A DNA stretch of 36,246 nucleotides, from NCBI GenBank assembly GCA_900766185.1, contig CAAFUL010000116.1, positions 1 to 36,246 of the forward strand. Direction: 5' to 3'. Shown here in pieces: positions 26,006-33,998 of this stretch. This DNA is from an uncultured Johnsonella sp. Its GTDB lineage: Bacteria; Bacillota; Clostridia; Lachnospirales; Lachnospiraceae. The position numbers and the translations under genes were made by a program. The number at the start of each line of letters is the position of its first letter. Position 1 is the first letter of the stretch. Below the pieces are notes generated by a model. The model did no database searches and had not been told where the DNA came from. It saw nothing but the letters and a program-made list of their open reading frames with translations.

Positions 26006-26554
26006 TTGGCAAAGGCTATAGGAATGCTTGAAGTAAACAGCATGGCAAGAGGTATATATATTGCCGATGCAATGGTAAAAGTAGCGGATGTTGATATAGT
26101 TACCTCATCTCCAACCTGTCCCGGTAAGTATATTGTCATAGTGCACGGTGATGTTGCAGCAGTAGAGACATCAGTTCGACATGGAGAAAGTACAGCCAAA
26201 GAGTACTATGTAGATTCGATTATAATACCTAATGTGCATCCTGAAGTTTTTCCGGCAATAACCGGAACTACAGCACCTGCCGAGATATCGGCAGTGGGTA
26301 TTATGGAGTCATTTTCCATGGCAAGCATGGTCATAATGGCAGATGTAGTACTAAAGGCGGCTGAGCTTTATGCTATAGAGCTAAGACTTGGAAACGGTAT
26401 GGGAGGAAAGGCGTTATTTGTATTTACCGGAGATGTCGCAGCCGTGGAGGCAGGAGTTGAAGCCGGCAAAAAGGCGGCTACGGATCAGTGTCTTATGGTA
26501 AATTCAGAGATCATACCTTCACCGTCAAGTATACTTATACCAAGCTTACTTTAA
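26006..26554 (+). CDS. PduT-like BMC-T shell protein with pore cysteine
   Basis: 182 residues with two BMC domains (AIGMLEVNSMARGIYIADAM; AVGIMESFSMASMVIMADVV), so it forms pseudo-hexameric trimers. In the first domain the pore loop reads TCPGKY with the cysteine at residue 38, exactly the position that binds one 4Fe-4S cluster in PduT of Citrobacter. TTG start behind AAGGAGGGA. Immediately after the PduS-like gene, in the same order of partners as known for PduS-PduT interaction. It likely carries electrons across the shell. Confidence 0.93.
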   Translation: MAKAIGMLEVNSMARGIYIADAMVKVADVDIVTSSPTCPGKYIVIVHGDVAAVETSVRHGESTAKEYYVDSIIIPNVHPEVFPAITGTTAPAEISAVGIMESFSMASMVIMADVVLKAAELYAIELRLGNGMGGKALFVFTGDVAAVEAGVEAGKKAATDQCLMVNSEIIPSPSSILIPSLL

Positions 26555-26613
26555 TAATAAGCGGAATTATATTAAATAATTGCCCAAAAGTGTTACAAGA
26601 AAGGATATATTGA

Positions 26614-27261
26614 ATGAAAAAGTTGATTTGTTTGAAAGAGGCTGAAGAATTTATAAAAACAGGCAACAAGGTTTTTCATGCAGATAAGTCCACATTATGT
26701 ACTCCTTCAGCTAAAGATGCTTTTAAGAATGCCGGAGTGGAAGTAGTTATAGGTGAATGTAGCTGTGCAAAACCTGAGGCTAATGAAACTTCATGCCAAA
26801 AGTCATCTTACAACGGGATAGACAGTGAACTTATATACAAGGCACTCAGTGCAATGTTCGGAAGCGATAAATTCAACGGTATTTTAGAAAAGTTCATGTG
26901 TGAACAAAAGTATTTATCAGAGACGACTAAGGGACTTAAGATAGTAAGAGGCTCTACGGTAAAGATGGATAAACTTGATACGGGAAATCCTGCCGATGAC
27001 GGTAAGGTATACTATCAGGAACTTATATCAGCCACAGACTCCTCACCTATGAATGCAGGATTTTTGACTATAGAAGATTGTTGCTTTGACTGGGAAGTTA
27101 CCATACATGAGATATACTATGTAATAGAAGGAAGTATCAATGTTACTATAGACGGTAAGGTATGTACGGCATCAGTAGGCGACTGCCTATATGCACCTAA
27201 GGGCGCAAAGGTCAAATTCGGCTCTGTGGGTAAGGTGAAGGTATTTTATGCTACTTACTAA
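26614..27261 (+). CDS. eutQ: EutQ-like cupin protein
   Basis: 215 residues. The N-terminus (KKLICLKEAEEFIKTGNKVF) resembles that of EutQ and of other microcompartment lumen proteins. A variable Cys-containing linker (GECSCAKPEANETSCQKS) comes next, and the C-terminal half is a small cupin barrel (ITIDGK-type strand, GDCLYAPKGAKVKF). EutQ of Salmonella has been reported to act as an acetate kinase. Here it could make ATP from acetyl phosphate if a phosphotransacetylase is provided from elsewhere, or have a structural role. It is 59 bases after the PduT-type gene. Confidence 0.85.
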   Translation: MKKLICLKEAEEFIKTGNKVFHADKSTLCTPSAKDAFKNAGVEVVIGECSCAKPEANETSCQKSSYNGIDSELIYKALSAMFGSDKFNGILEKFMCEQKYLSETTKGLKIVRGSTVKMDKLDTGNPADDGKVYYQELISATDSSPMNAGFLTIEDCCFDWEVTIHEIYYVIEGSINVTIDGKVCTASVGDCLYAPKGAKVKFGSVGKVKVFYATY

Positions 27262-27302
27262 CAAATATTAGAGGGCATATATAAGGCGGAAAGGAGGGAG
27301 TT

Positions 27303-28043
27303 TTGCAGGCTATCGGTATGATTGAAACAAGGGGCGTACTTGCAGCAATTGAAAGTGCGGATGTTATGCTTAAGACGGCAAATGTAAGGCTTGTAAGCAA
27401 AGAAAAGGTTGGCGGCGGTCTTATAACCGTTATTGTAGAAGGTGATGTGGCTGCGGTAAAGGCTTCAGTTGAAGCCGGAGCTTATGCAGTTGAAAACCTT
27501 GATAAGAGCCTTTTGGTATCCAAGCATGTGATCCCCAGACCGGTAAGTGATGTTCATGATTTGTTGCTTGCTGATATAAAAGAACTTAAAGAAGAAAAAA
27601 ATTTATCAAAAGATAAAGAAGAGATTATAGTTTCCGACAAGGTTGAAGACGGTTTAGAACTTAAAGAAGAAAAAAACTTATCAAAAGATAAAGAAGAGAT
27701 TATAATTTCTGGCAAAGTTGAAGGCAGTTTAGAACTTAAGGAAGAAATTAAATTTGTTGATAGTACCGAAAATAAAGCTTTGACAGAGGATGGTAAAGAC
27801 TTTGTGCAAAGTAAGATAGAGCTTGAAGATACAGAGTATGTAGAGATAAACTCCAAGGCGGACTTTGAGCAGGCAAGACTTAAGGCGGATGAGTCTTTGC
27901 TTTTAAGGAGTTTAGAAAGACTTACCAATCCAAAACTAAAAGAAATAATCTTAGATATGGATAAGAGTTGTGATGCTAAGAATTTAGCAAAACTAAGCAA
28001 GCTAAAGCTCATTGAAAAATTAATGAGTATACCTAAAAGATAA
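27303..28043 (+). CDS. Long-tailed BMC-H shell protein (PduK type)
   Basis: 246 residues: a normal BMC-H domain (1-85: QAIGMIETRGVLAAIESADV, pore region EKVGGGLITVIVEGDVAAVK, ending HVIPRPVSDVHD) followed by a tail of 160 residues rich in Lys and Glu. The tail contains a 25-residue unit twice (starting ELKEEKNLSKDKEEII at 94 and 119) and a third partial copy, then a helical end (LRSLERLTNPKLKEIILDMD). PduK proteins have similar layouts, but this one lacks the cysteine pair found in some. TTG start behind AAAGGAGGGAG. The tail probably faces the lumen or cytosol and may bind cargo. It is 16 bases upstream of the active aldehyde dehydrogenase gene. Confidence 0.88.
   Translation: MQAIGMIETRGVLAAIESADVMLKTANVRLVSKEKVGGGLITVIVEGDVAAVKASVEAGAYAVENLDKSLLVSKHVIPRPVSDVHDLLLADIKELKEEKNLSKDKEEIIVSDKVEDGLELKEEKNLSKDKEEIIISGKVEGSLELKEEIKFVDSTENKALTEDGKDFVQSKIELEDTEYVEINSKADFEQARLKADESLLLRSLERLTNPKLKEIILDMDKSCDAKNLAKLSKLKLIEKLMSIPKR
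27582..27731 (+). repeat. 75-bp tandem duplication inside the BMC-H tail
   Basis: Two near-identical 75-base units (27582-27656, 27657-27731) and the start of a third (27732-27746) encode the 25-residue repeat. It keeps the frame, so length may vary by slippage between strains. Confidence 0.85.
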
Positions 28044-28059
28044 ATAAGGAGGTGTTTAA

Positions 28060-29847
28060 ATGGGCAATATGGATTTGGATCTACAATCCATACAGGAAGC
28101 CAGAGATTTGGCAAGACTTGGCGAAGAGGCTACTAAAAAGCTTGCAGAGTATACAAAAGCTCAGATAGATGCTATACTGGTCAATATGGTAAAAATTGCC
28201 AAGGAACATGCGGTATGCTTGGCAAAAATGGCAGTAGAAGAGACCGGGTTCGGTAAGATAGAAGACAAGACTTACAAGAATCACATGGCATCCGTACTGC
28301 TTTATGACGAGATCAGGGACATGAAGACTATAGGCATCATTCATGAAGACAGCAGAAATATGGTTATGGATATAGCGGAGCCTATGGGACTTTTGATGGG
28401 CATAGTACCTTCTACCAACCCTACTTCAACTGCCATATTCAAGTCTATGATAGCTATAAAGTCAAGAAACGCTATAGTATTTTCACCACACCCTTCAGCA
28501 CTTAAGTGCACACTGAGGGCAGTGGAAATTATGAATGAGGCGGCTGTGGCAGCCGGAGCACCGGAGAATGTAATTCAGTGTATTAAGACTCCGACCATTG
28601 ATGCGACCAATACGCTTATGAAAGCAGAAGAGGTCAAGATGATAATAGCTACCGGCGGTCCGGGTATGGTAAAGGCTTCATACTCTGCGGGAAAACCGGC
28701 ACTTGGAGTAGGAGCGGGCAATTCACCTGCATATATAGAAAGAACTGCCAATATAGAAAAAGCCGTTAAAAATATAATCGCAAGTAAGACCTTTGATTAC
28801 GGTACTATATGTGCTTCAGAGCAGTCCATTATAGTGGAAGAGTGCAACAGGCAGGCGGTAGTTGAAGAGTTTAAGAAAAACGATGCCTACTTTATGAATA
28901 AAGAAGAAACGGCTAAGGTATGCAAGATACTTTTCAAAAACGGTCATGCTATGAATGCGAAGTTTGTAGGAAGAGCGGCAAAGGTTATAGCAGATGCGGC
29001 AGGCTTTTATGTACCGGAGAGTACTACGGTGCTTATAGGTGAGCAGCAGGGAGTAGGTAACGACTATCCTCTGTCTTATGAGAAACTTACAACAGTACTT
29101 GCGTTTTACACTGTAAAAGATTGGCATGAGGCTTGTGAGTTAAGTATAAGACTTTTACAAAACGGTATAGGACATACCATGAGTATACATACCGAAGACA
29201 GAGATATAGCCATGGCATTTACTCAAAAGCCGGCATCAAGAATACTTGTAAATACCGGTTCTTCTATGGGAGGAACGGGAGCAAGTACAGGACTTTTGAC
29301 CTCATTTACACTTGGCTGCGGTACTTGGGGAGGCAGTGCCACCTCACAAAATGTAGGACCTATGCATCTGCTTAATATAAAGAGGATAGCATACGGTATA
29401 AAAGATGCCACAAGGCTTGCAGAAGATGACAAGAGCTTTAATTATCCTGAGCTTGAGAAAGTGCTTGCAGCTAAGAAAGAAACTTGTAGCTGCGCTTGTG
29501 AGAGCAAGAAAGAAGAACTGCCCATACCGGCAGCATGGAAGCCCGACAGCAAAGCGGCTGTAAGCGTAACAAGCAGCTATATACCAAGTACCGGATATAA
29601 GAGTCCGGCAGAGTACAGCAATGCATTTACCGCTATCAATAAGGACGCTATACCGGGAGATTATAAGGCACAGACTCTGGTGCAGAATGTTATTGCAGAA
29701 AATGCAAAATGCCCCTGCGGATCCGGTGAGCCTCTTGGCAGATGTTCAAGATGCGGACAGGGTACAGGTTTTGTAAATGACGGTATCAGTACCAAGCAGC
29801 TTATGGAAATGGTTGAAGCCTTGGCTGCGAGTATAAAAGGTGAATAA
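28060..29847 (+). CDS. cutF: Acylating acetaldehyde dehydrogenase with C-terminal extension
   Basis: 595 residues. Converts the acetaldehyde made by CutC to acetyl-CoA with NAD+ and CoA. The AdhE-type dehydrogenase domain (1 to about 465) is fully equipped: nucleotide-binding GGPGMVKASYSAGKP and GVGAGN, catalytic FDYGTICASEQS with Cys251, and GCGTWGG. After it come about 125 extra residues: a Cys pair CSCAC, a Pro/Ser-rich linker, a knuckle-like CPCGSGEPLGRCSRCG, and a final amphipathic helix STKQLMEMVEALAASIKGE that looks like an encapsulation peptide. Ribosome site AAGGAGGTG. It is the active counterpart of the homologue at 16437. Symbol by analogy with cut loci, tentative. Confidence 0.92.
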   Translation: MGNMDLDLQSIQEARDLARLGEEATKKLAEYTKAQIDAILVNMVKIAKEHAVCLAKMAVEETGFGKIEDKTYKNHMASVLLYDEIRDMKTIGIIHEDSRNMVMDIAEPMGLLMGIVPSTNPTSTAIFKSMIAIKSRNAIVFSPHPSALKCTLRAVEIMNEAAVAAGAPENVIQCIKTPTIDATNTLMKAEEVKMIIATGGPGMVKASYSAGKPALGVGAGNSPAYIERTANIEKAVKNIIASKTFDYGTICASEQSIIVEECNRQAVVEEFKKNDAYFMNKEETAKVCKILFKNGHAMNAKFVGRAAKVIADAAGFYVPESTTVLIGEQQGVGNDYPLSYEKLTTVLAFYTVKDWHEACELSIRLLQNGIGHTMSIHTEDRDIAMAFTQKPASRILVNTGSSMGGTGASTGLLTSFTLGCGTWGGSATSQNVGPMHLLNIKRIAYGIKDATRLAEDDKSFNYPELEKVLAAKKETCSCACESKKEELPIPAAWKPDSKAAVSVTSSYIPSTGYKSPAEYSNAFTAINKDAIPGDYKAQTLVQNVIAENAKCPCGSGEPLGRCSRCGQGTGFVNDGISTKQLMEMVEALAASIKGE

Positions 29848-29858
29848 TTATAGAACTT

Positions 29859-29881
29859 ACGATAAATCAAAGGTTTATCGT
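29859..29881 (+). promoter_or_regulatory. Stem-loop before the last shell gene
   Basis: ACGATAAA (29859-29866) pairs with TTTATCGT (29874-29881) over a seven-base loop. No U-run. It precedes a strong AAGGAGGATT ribosome site of a probably abundant shell protein, so it could protect that message end. Confidence 0.5.
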
Positions 29882-29929
29882 TGATGATAAAAATAATAAA
29901 ACTTAATTAATCTTAAGGAGGATTATAAT

Positions 29930-30220
29930 ATGGCAAAGTTTGATGCATTAGGAATGATAGAGACAAAGGGTTTGATCGGATCAATAGAAGCAGCGGATGC
30001 AATGGTTAAGGCAGCTAATGTATATTTGATAGGTAAGGAGCATGTAGGTGGCGGTTTGGTAACCGTTATGGTAAGAGGAGATGTAGGTGCGGTTAAGGCT
30101 GCAACAGATGCAGGTGCGGCAGCGGCTGAAAGAGTCGGAGAGTTGATCTCAGTTCATGTAATCCCAAGACCACATGTAGAGATAGAGGACATACTTCCAA
30201 AGAGAAAAGAAGAAGTATAA
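29930..30220 (+). CDS. BMC-H shell protein 3
   Basis: 96 residues, the most canonical BMC-H of the window (FDALGMIETKGLIGSIEAAD; pore region EHVGGGLVTVMVRGDVGAVK; end HVIPRPHVEIEDILPKRK). It resembles the major hexamer PduA/EutM/CmcA class with a Gly-Gly-Gly pore suited to small polar molecules. Strong ribosome site AAGGAGGATT. Probably a main facet component by analogy. Confidence 0.96.
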   Translation: MAKFDALGMIETKGLIGSIEAADAMVKAANVYLIGKEHVGGGLVTVMVRGDVGAVKAATDAGAAAAERVGELISVHVIPRPHVEIEDILPKRKEEV

Positions 30221-30285
30221 ATTCGACTTGTCAGCACATCATTTGAAAAGTAAGTAAACTAAAAGTTTTAACAAAGTTTTTATTA

Positions 30286-30324
30286 AAGGGAGCTGTAGCT
30301 GCAATAGGTGGCTTTGGCTCCCTT
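30286..30324 (+). promoter_or_regulatory. Stem-loop after the last shell gene
   Basis: AAGGGAGC (30286-30293) pairs with GCTCCCTT (30317-30324) over a 23-base loop; AATAGTATT follows, not a clean U-run. It may be a leaky terminator or an RNA end-stabilising element that separates shell expression from the DUF4037-DUF4125-merR part. Confidence 0.55.
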
Positions 30325-30365
30325 AATAGTATTACAAGCAGAATATAAACTTTAGGGAGGGCAAA

Positions 30366-31301
30366 GTGAAAGGACTTGAATTATCCGGACTTTATTATGA
30401 AATATACGGCAAACCCATGATAGAAGAAAAGTTTTCACAATATAAGAGGGAAATGGCTGTAGGTTTGGTAGGAGAAGGCTCGGAGTGTTTCGGTTTTGAT
30501 GATGAGTATTCTACAGATCATGATTTCGGTCCGGGATTTTGTATATGGTTACCGAGAAACTTATATATGAGTATAGGAGAAGCTTTGCAAAAAGCTTATA
30601 ATGAGCTGCCTTCAAGTTTTATGGGCTATCATAGCTATGAAAAGATAGTACAAAGGCGTGTAGGAGTGTTTGATATAGAAAGCTTTTATCATAAATACAC
30701 TAACTGTGGTGCATTTCCCAAGAATGTAGTAGAATGGATGAAAATACCCGAAAGATTTTTGGCAACCGCAGTAAACGGAAAGGTATTTTTTGATGAAAGA
30801 GGAGAGTTTACTCGGGCAAGAGAAGTGCTTAAGGGCTTTTATCCGGATGATGTACTTAGGAAAAAACTTGCCTCAAGGCTTGCCAATATGGCACAGACCG
30901 GGCAGTATAATTATTTAAGATGTGCAAGAAGAGGAGACTTTGCGGCAGCCTATCTTTGTTTTTCGGAATTTGTTAAACTGAGCTTATCAGCAGTATTTTT
31001 ACTTAATAAAGAGTATATGCCCTTTTATAAATGGGCTTTTAGAGGGGCTAGGGAGCTTGATAGCTTAAAAGAAGTAATAGAATTATTGGAAGAACTTATA
31101 TTAATGCCGGATAATGCCGATACGGTATTTATTAAATTTGACAAAATAGAATTTATATGTAGACTTATAGCAAAGGAAAGTACCCAAAATTTTGAATATA
31201 AACTTGAAGATAATTTTCTTGAGACCCATGCAAAGGTTTTAATGTCTCAAATAAAGGATGAAAGAATTGCCGCCTTGCATATTATGGCAGATTTTGATTA
31301 G
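30366..31301 (+). CDS. DUF4037 nucleotidyltransferase-like protein
   Basis: 311 residues with GTG start behind AGGGAGGG. Near the N-terminus GEGSECFGFDDEYSTDHDFG carries the Gly-Ser and two-Asp pattern of nucleotidyltransferase-fold enzymes, as in DUF4037 proteins. The rest is helical and soluble (FAAAYLCFSEFVKLSLSAVF). No substrate is known. It is followed nine bases later by a DUF4125 gene, so the two probably work together. Its place within the choline operon suggests a role in sensing, modifying or repairing something in this pathway, but this is inference only. Confidence 0.75.
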   Translation: MKGLELSGLYYEIYGKPMIEEKFSQYKREMAVGLVGEGSECFGFDDEYSTDHDFGPGFCIWLPRNLYMSIGEALQKAYNELPSSFMGYHSYEKIVQRRVGVFDIESFYHKYTNCGAFPKNVVEWMKIPERFLATAVNGKVFFDERGEFTRAREVLKGFYPDDVLRKKLASRLANMAQTGQYNYLRCARRGDFAAAYLCFSEFVKLSLSAVFLLNKEYMPFYKWAFRGARELDSLKEVIELLEELILMPDNADTVFIKFDKIEFICRLIAKESTQNFEYKLEDNFLETHAKVLMSQIKDERIAALHIMADFD

Positions 31302-31310
31302 GAGAGGCTT

Positions 31311-31931
31311 ATGTCCGAAGTTGATAAACTTACATTAATAAATAATATAATAGATATTGAATACGCTATGTTTGATAAGGTTGAGGGATTAGGCGGCAGG
31401 GCTGATTGTCAGGACGATAAGCACAGCTTTTATATAATGCGCTGCAGCCAGCATAATGCATTTTCTAAAAGCACCTTGGAAAGCTACCTTTCGGATCTTA
31501 ATAAGGCTTTATCAGAGGGGAGAAACCTTGTAAGAGATAAGTATGCCTATATGATGGAATATACGGATAAACTATACTATGAGGAAGTGCTTAAAAGGAA
31601 TTTACCGGAGTGCAGTAAGGATAAGCTAATATTAATAGAACAGATACTCACGATGCTTGAAGAAGACTATGATAAGTTTGCCTTGGAATTTCCTTACATT
31701 ACCGGTAGGATGAGAAAAAATAAGTCAAAAGAGTCTATGGCAACCATATCCGTATACAGTTTCGGAGAGTTAAAAACTTATTCTTACGAGACCTTGCTTT
31801 TATATAAAAAAGATGTACTTGAGGCAAAAAATGATATGAGCATAGTAAAAAGGATTCAGACTCAGACAGCTGTTTTTTATGGATATAAGAATTTGGAAGA
31901 AGCGGAAATTGCTCTAAAGCAAAGAGGTTGA
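31311..31931 (+). CDS. DUF4125 family protein
   Basis: 206 residues. The start INNIIDIEYAMFDKVEGLGG followed by RADCQDDKHSFYIMRCSQHN is the mark of DUF4125, a soluble family of unknown function. Cys and His residues (RADCQDD, MRCSQHN) and the conserved acidic positions hint at a metal or catalytic site. The middle has a long helical part (LYYEEVLKRNLPECSKDK) and a strand-helix end. It follows the DUF4037 gene directly and precedes the MerR gene by 34 bases. Confidence 0.75.
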   Translation: MSEVDKLTLINNIIDIEYAMFDKVEGLGGRADCQDDKHSFYIMRCSQHNAFSKSTLESYLSDLNKALSEGRNLVRDKYAYMMEYTDKLYYEEVLKRNLPECSKDKLILIEQILTMLEEDYDKFALEFPYITGRMRKNKSKESMATISVYSFGELKTYSYETLLLYKKDVLEAKNDMSIVKRIQTQTAVFYGYKNLEEAEIALKQRG

Positions 31932-31965
31932 TGAGAATTTTGGACTGTTTTTGTAAGGAGGTTTT

Positions 31966-32796
31966 ATGAATAAGGATAAGTATTATTCTATAGGAGAGGT
32001 CAGTAAAATTACAAAACTTTCCAAGAAGACACTTAGATACTATGATGAGATAGGGCTTATGCCTCCGGATAAGGTGGAGAATAATCAATATAGATTTTAC
32101 AATATGTCTACACTTCTTTGTGTTCCCGTAATCAAATACTATAAGCAAATGGGTTTTAAACTTGATGAGATGAGGAGCCTTATAGAGGGAAGTACCTACT
32201 CTAATTTGGTTAAAGCATTTGATAATAAACTTGAAGAACTGAAGGCGGAAGAAAAGGCATTATTTGTAAAATATAATTCCGTAAAAGAGTGGCACGATCT
32301 TATATTGGAAGCCGGCAATGTAATAGAGCACGGTATACTTGATGTTTCTCTCAAATACCTTAACTTAGGAGAGTACACATATATGAATCAGGATTTTGAC
32401 TATAATTATAATAAGTCCATAGTCAATATAGAGTTTACTAATTTTATAGAAGAAAATAATAATGCGGTACTTGGACCGGTTATGATGTACTTTCCTTCTT
32501 ATATTGATAAAATCAAGGGAAAGAGCAAGGGTGTAAAAATCTTTCAAAGAACAGTGGAAAGACAGGGTGTTAACAATACACTGACCTTAGGAGGCAATAC
32601 CGTTATATCCTGTTATCATGTGGGAGCTCATGAAAATATTAATGATACTTATAAAAAAATGCTTGAATGGATAGATAAAAAGGGTTATAGTTGTTACGAA
32701 TATTCTATAGAAAGATATGTAACGGATTACTGGACTACTAAAAATAAAGATAAGTTCGTAACGGAGATAATATTGGAGCTTCAAAACGAAATATAA
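31966..32796 (+). CDS. MerR family regulator with GyrI-like effector domain
   Basis: 276 residues. N-terminal MerR helix-turn-helix and wing (YYSIGEVSKITKLSKKTLRY, YDEIGLMPPDKV, NQYRFYN; 1-75), a dimer coiled coil (about 80-125), and a C-terminal GyrI-like effector-binding domain (about 130-276) as in BmrR. BmrR relatives bind lipophilic and quaternary cations, so choline or a related amine is a reasonable inducer, though not shown. It is last in the cut gene series, with strong ribosome site AAGGAGG and no own promoter seen in the 34-base gap. The promoter at 14032 has the 19-base spacer and dyad typical for its family, making it the probable activator of the operon and of itself. Confidence 0.9.
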   Translation: MNKDKYYSIGEVSKITKLSKKTLRYYDEIGLMPPDKVENNQYRFYNMSTLLCVPVIKYYKQMGFKLDEMRSLIEGSTYSNLVKAFDNKLEELKAEEKALFVKYNSVKEWHDLILEAGNVIEHGILDVSLKYLNLGEYTYMNQDFDYNYNKSIVNIEFTNFIEENNNAVLGPVMMYFPSYIDKIKGKSKGVKIFQRTVERQGVNNTLTLGGNTVISCYHVGAHENINDTYKKMLEWIDKKGYSCYEYSIERYVTDYWTTKNKDKFVTEIILELQNEI

Positions 32797-32813
32797 ACTA
32801 AGATAAGTCTTGG

Positions 32814-32914
32814 GGCTGTCGCAAAATAAAGGTTGTATACAAGCTGTAGCGGTATTTGTACTAAGTGCCGTCATATAGCTTTGCAATAATCTTAAAATGC
32901 AACAGTCTTTTTTT
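32814..32914 (+). terminator. Ladder-like hairpin and T-run after merR
   Basis: GGCTGTCGCA (32814-32823) faces TGCAACAGTC (32898-32907) with mostly paired bases, AAGCT (32841-32845) faces AGCTT (32877-32881), and CGGTA faces TGCCG inside. Seven T follow (32908-32914). It is likely the transcription end of the cut operon. Long paired ends like GGGGCTGTCGCA are also seen as ends of mobile repeats, so a MITE serving as terminator is possible. Confidence 0.6.
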
Positions 32915-32959
32915 GTTATAGCAGGAGTGGAATAGGGAAATCAATACTGTAAATTACAG

Positions 32960-33068
32960 CAGGTCGGCATAAGATTTAATCGCCGTTATAAATGCTGATA
33001 GTAAGCTATTCGGATATATTGCTTTATAGGAATACAGGTCGGCGTAAGAATTAATCGCCTTTATAAAT
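32960..33068 (+). repeat. Two 34-bp direct repeats upstream of thyA
   Basis: CAGGTCGGCATAAGATTTAA at 32960 and CAGGTCGGCGTAAGAATTAA at 33035 begin two 34-base copies that differ at three positions. Each has a GGC..GCC type short dyad. They lie 75 bases apart in the 341-base gap between merR and thyA, which holds no gene. Confidence 0.7.
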
Positions 33069-33137
33069 ACCCTGTGAGTGAGCGGCAAGGTAATAGACTC
33101 TGCCGAATTAAAAAATATTGCAATGGAGGAAGGTTGA

Positions 33138-33980
33138 TTGGTTGAGAAAATATTTGCGGATAATATAAAAGAAATTTTATATAATTCCTGTGATGATTTT
33201 AATGAGGAAGTAAGACCGAGTTATGCAGACGGTACTAAGGCACACAGCAAATACATTACCCAAGTTTTTGAAAAGTATAGTATAGAAAATAATGAGTTTC
33301 CAATAACAAGTCTTAGACCTATAGCATGGAAATCGGGCATAAAAGAAATTTTGTGGATCTACAAGGATGCATCCAATGATCTCGAGCTTCTAAAAAACAA
33401 ATACAATGTAACTTGGTGGGATGATTGGGATATGGGAGACAGAAGTATAGGTCAGGCATACGGAGCTGTGGTAAGAGAATATAAACTTATGGAAAACCTG
33501 CTTAAGAACCTAAAGGACAATCCTTTCGGAAGAAGGCATATTATAAATCTATGGCAATATACAGACCTTGGAAAGCCGCACGGACTTGATCCCTGTGCCT
33601 TTGAAACTATATGGTCTGTAAGAAAAAAGAATGCCAAGTTATACCTTGATATGACCCTTATACAAAGAAGCAGTGATTATCTTGTAGCCGGTCATATTAA
33701 TAAAATGCAGTATGTGGCACTTATGCTTATGGTTGCAAGACACTGCGGCTATGAAGTCGGGAATTTCTCACATTTGGTGCAAAACTTGCATATATATGAC
33801 AGGCATTTTGATAAGGCAAAGATTTTACTTGAAAGATATAAAAACTTGCCTGAAAAAGAAACTAAGCCTATACTTTTATTAAACACTTCAAAAAATAACT
33901 TTTATGATTTTGAAGCGGAGGATTTTGAACTTATAGACTATACTCCGATGGAAAAACTGGAATTTGAACTTGCAATATAG
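33138..33980 (+). CDS. thyA: Thymidylate synthase
   Basis: 280 residues. Makes dTMP from dUMP with methylene-tetrahydrofolate. Conserved parts are visible: NPFGRRHIINLWQYTDL, the nucleophile region LDPCAFETIW with Cys153, QRSSDYLVAGHINKMQYVAL, and NFSHLVQNLHIYDRHFD. The classic motif is PCH; here it is PCA, as in a subfamily found in clostridia as far as remembered. TTG start behind GGAGGAAGG. It is 18 bases upstream of folA, so the two genes of the thymidylate cycle form an operon. Confidence 0.93.
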   Translation: MVEKIFADNIKEILYNSCDDFNEEVRPSYADGTKAHSKYITQVFEKYSIENNEFPITSLRPIAWKSGIKEILWIYKDASNDLELLKNKYNVTWWDDWDMGDRSIGQAYGAVVREYKLMENLLKNLKDNPFGRRHIINLWQYTDLGKPHGLDPCAFETIWSVRKKNAKLYLDMTLIQRSSDYLVAGHINKMQYVALMLMVARHCGYEVGNFSHLVQNLHIYDRHFDKAKILLERYKNLPEKETKPILLLNTSKNNFYDFEAEDFELIDYTPMEKLEFELAI

Positions 33981-33998
33981 GGAGGAGATTAGGAAAAT

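Noticed and set aside
32960..33068. CRISPR-like repeats
   Set aside because: Only two imperfect copies, no regular spacers and no cas genes.
33594..33596. Inactive thymidylate synthase because the motif is PCA, not PCH
   Set aside because: The nucleophile cysteine and all other blocks are present; the variant appears to be a natural subfamily, and folA follows in the same operon.
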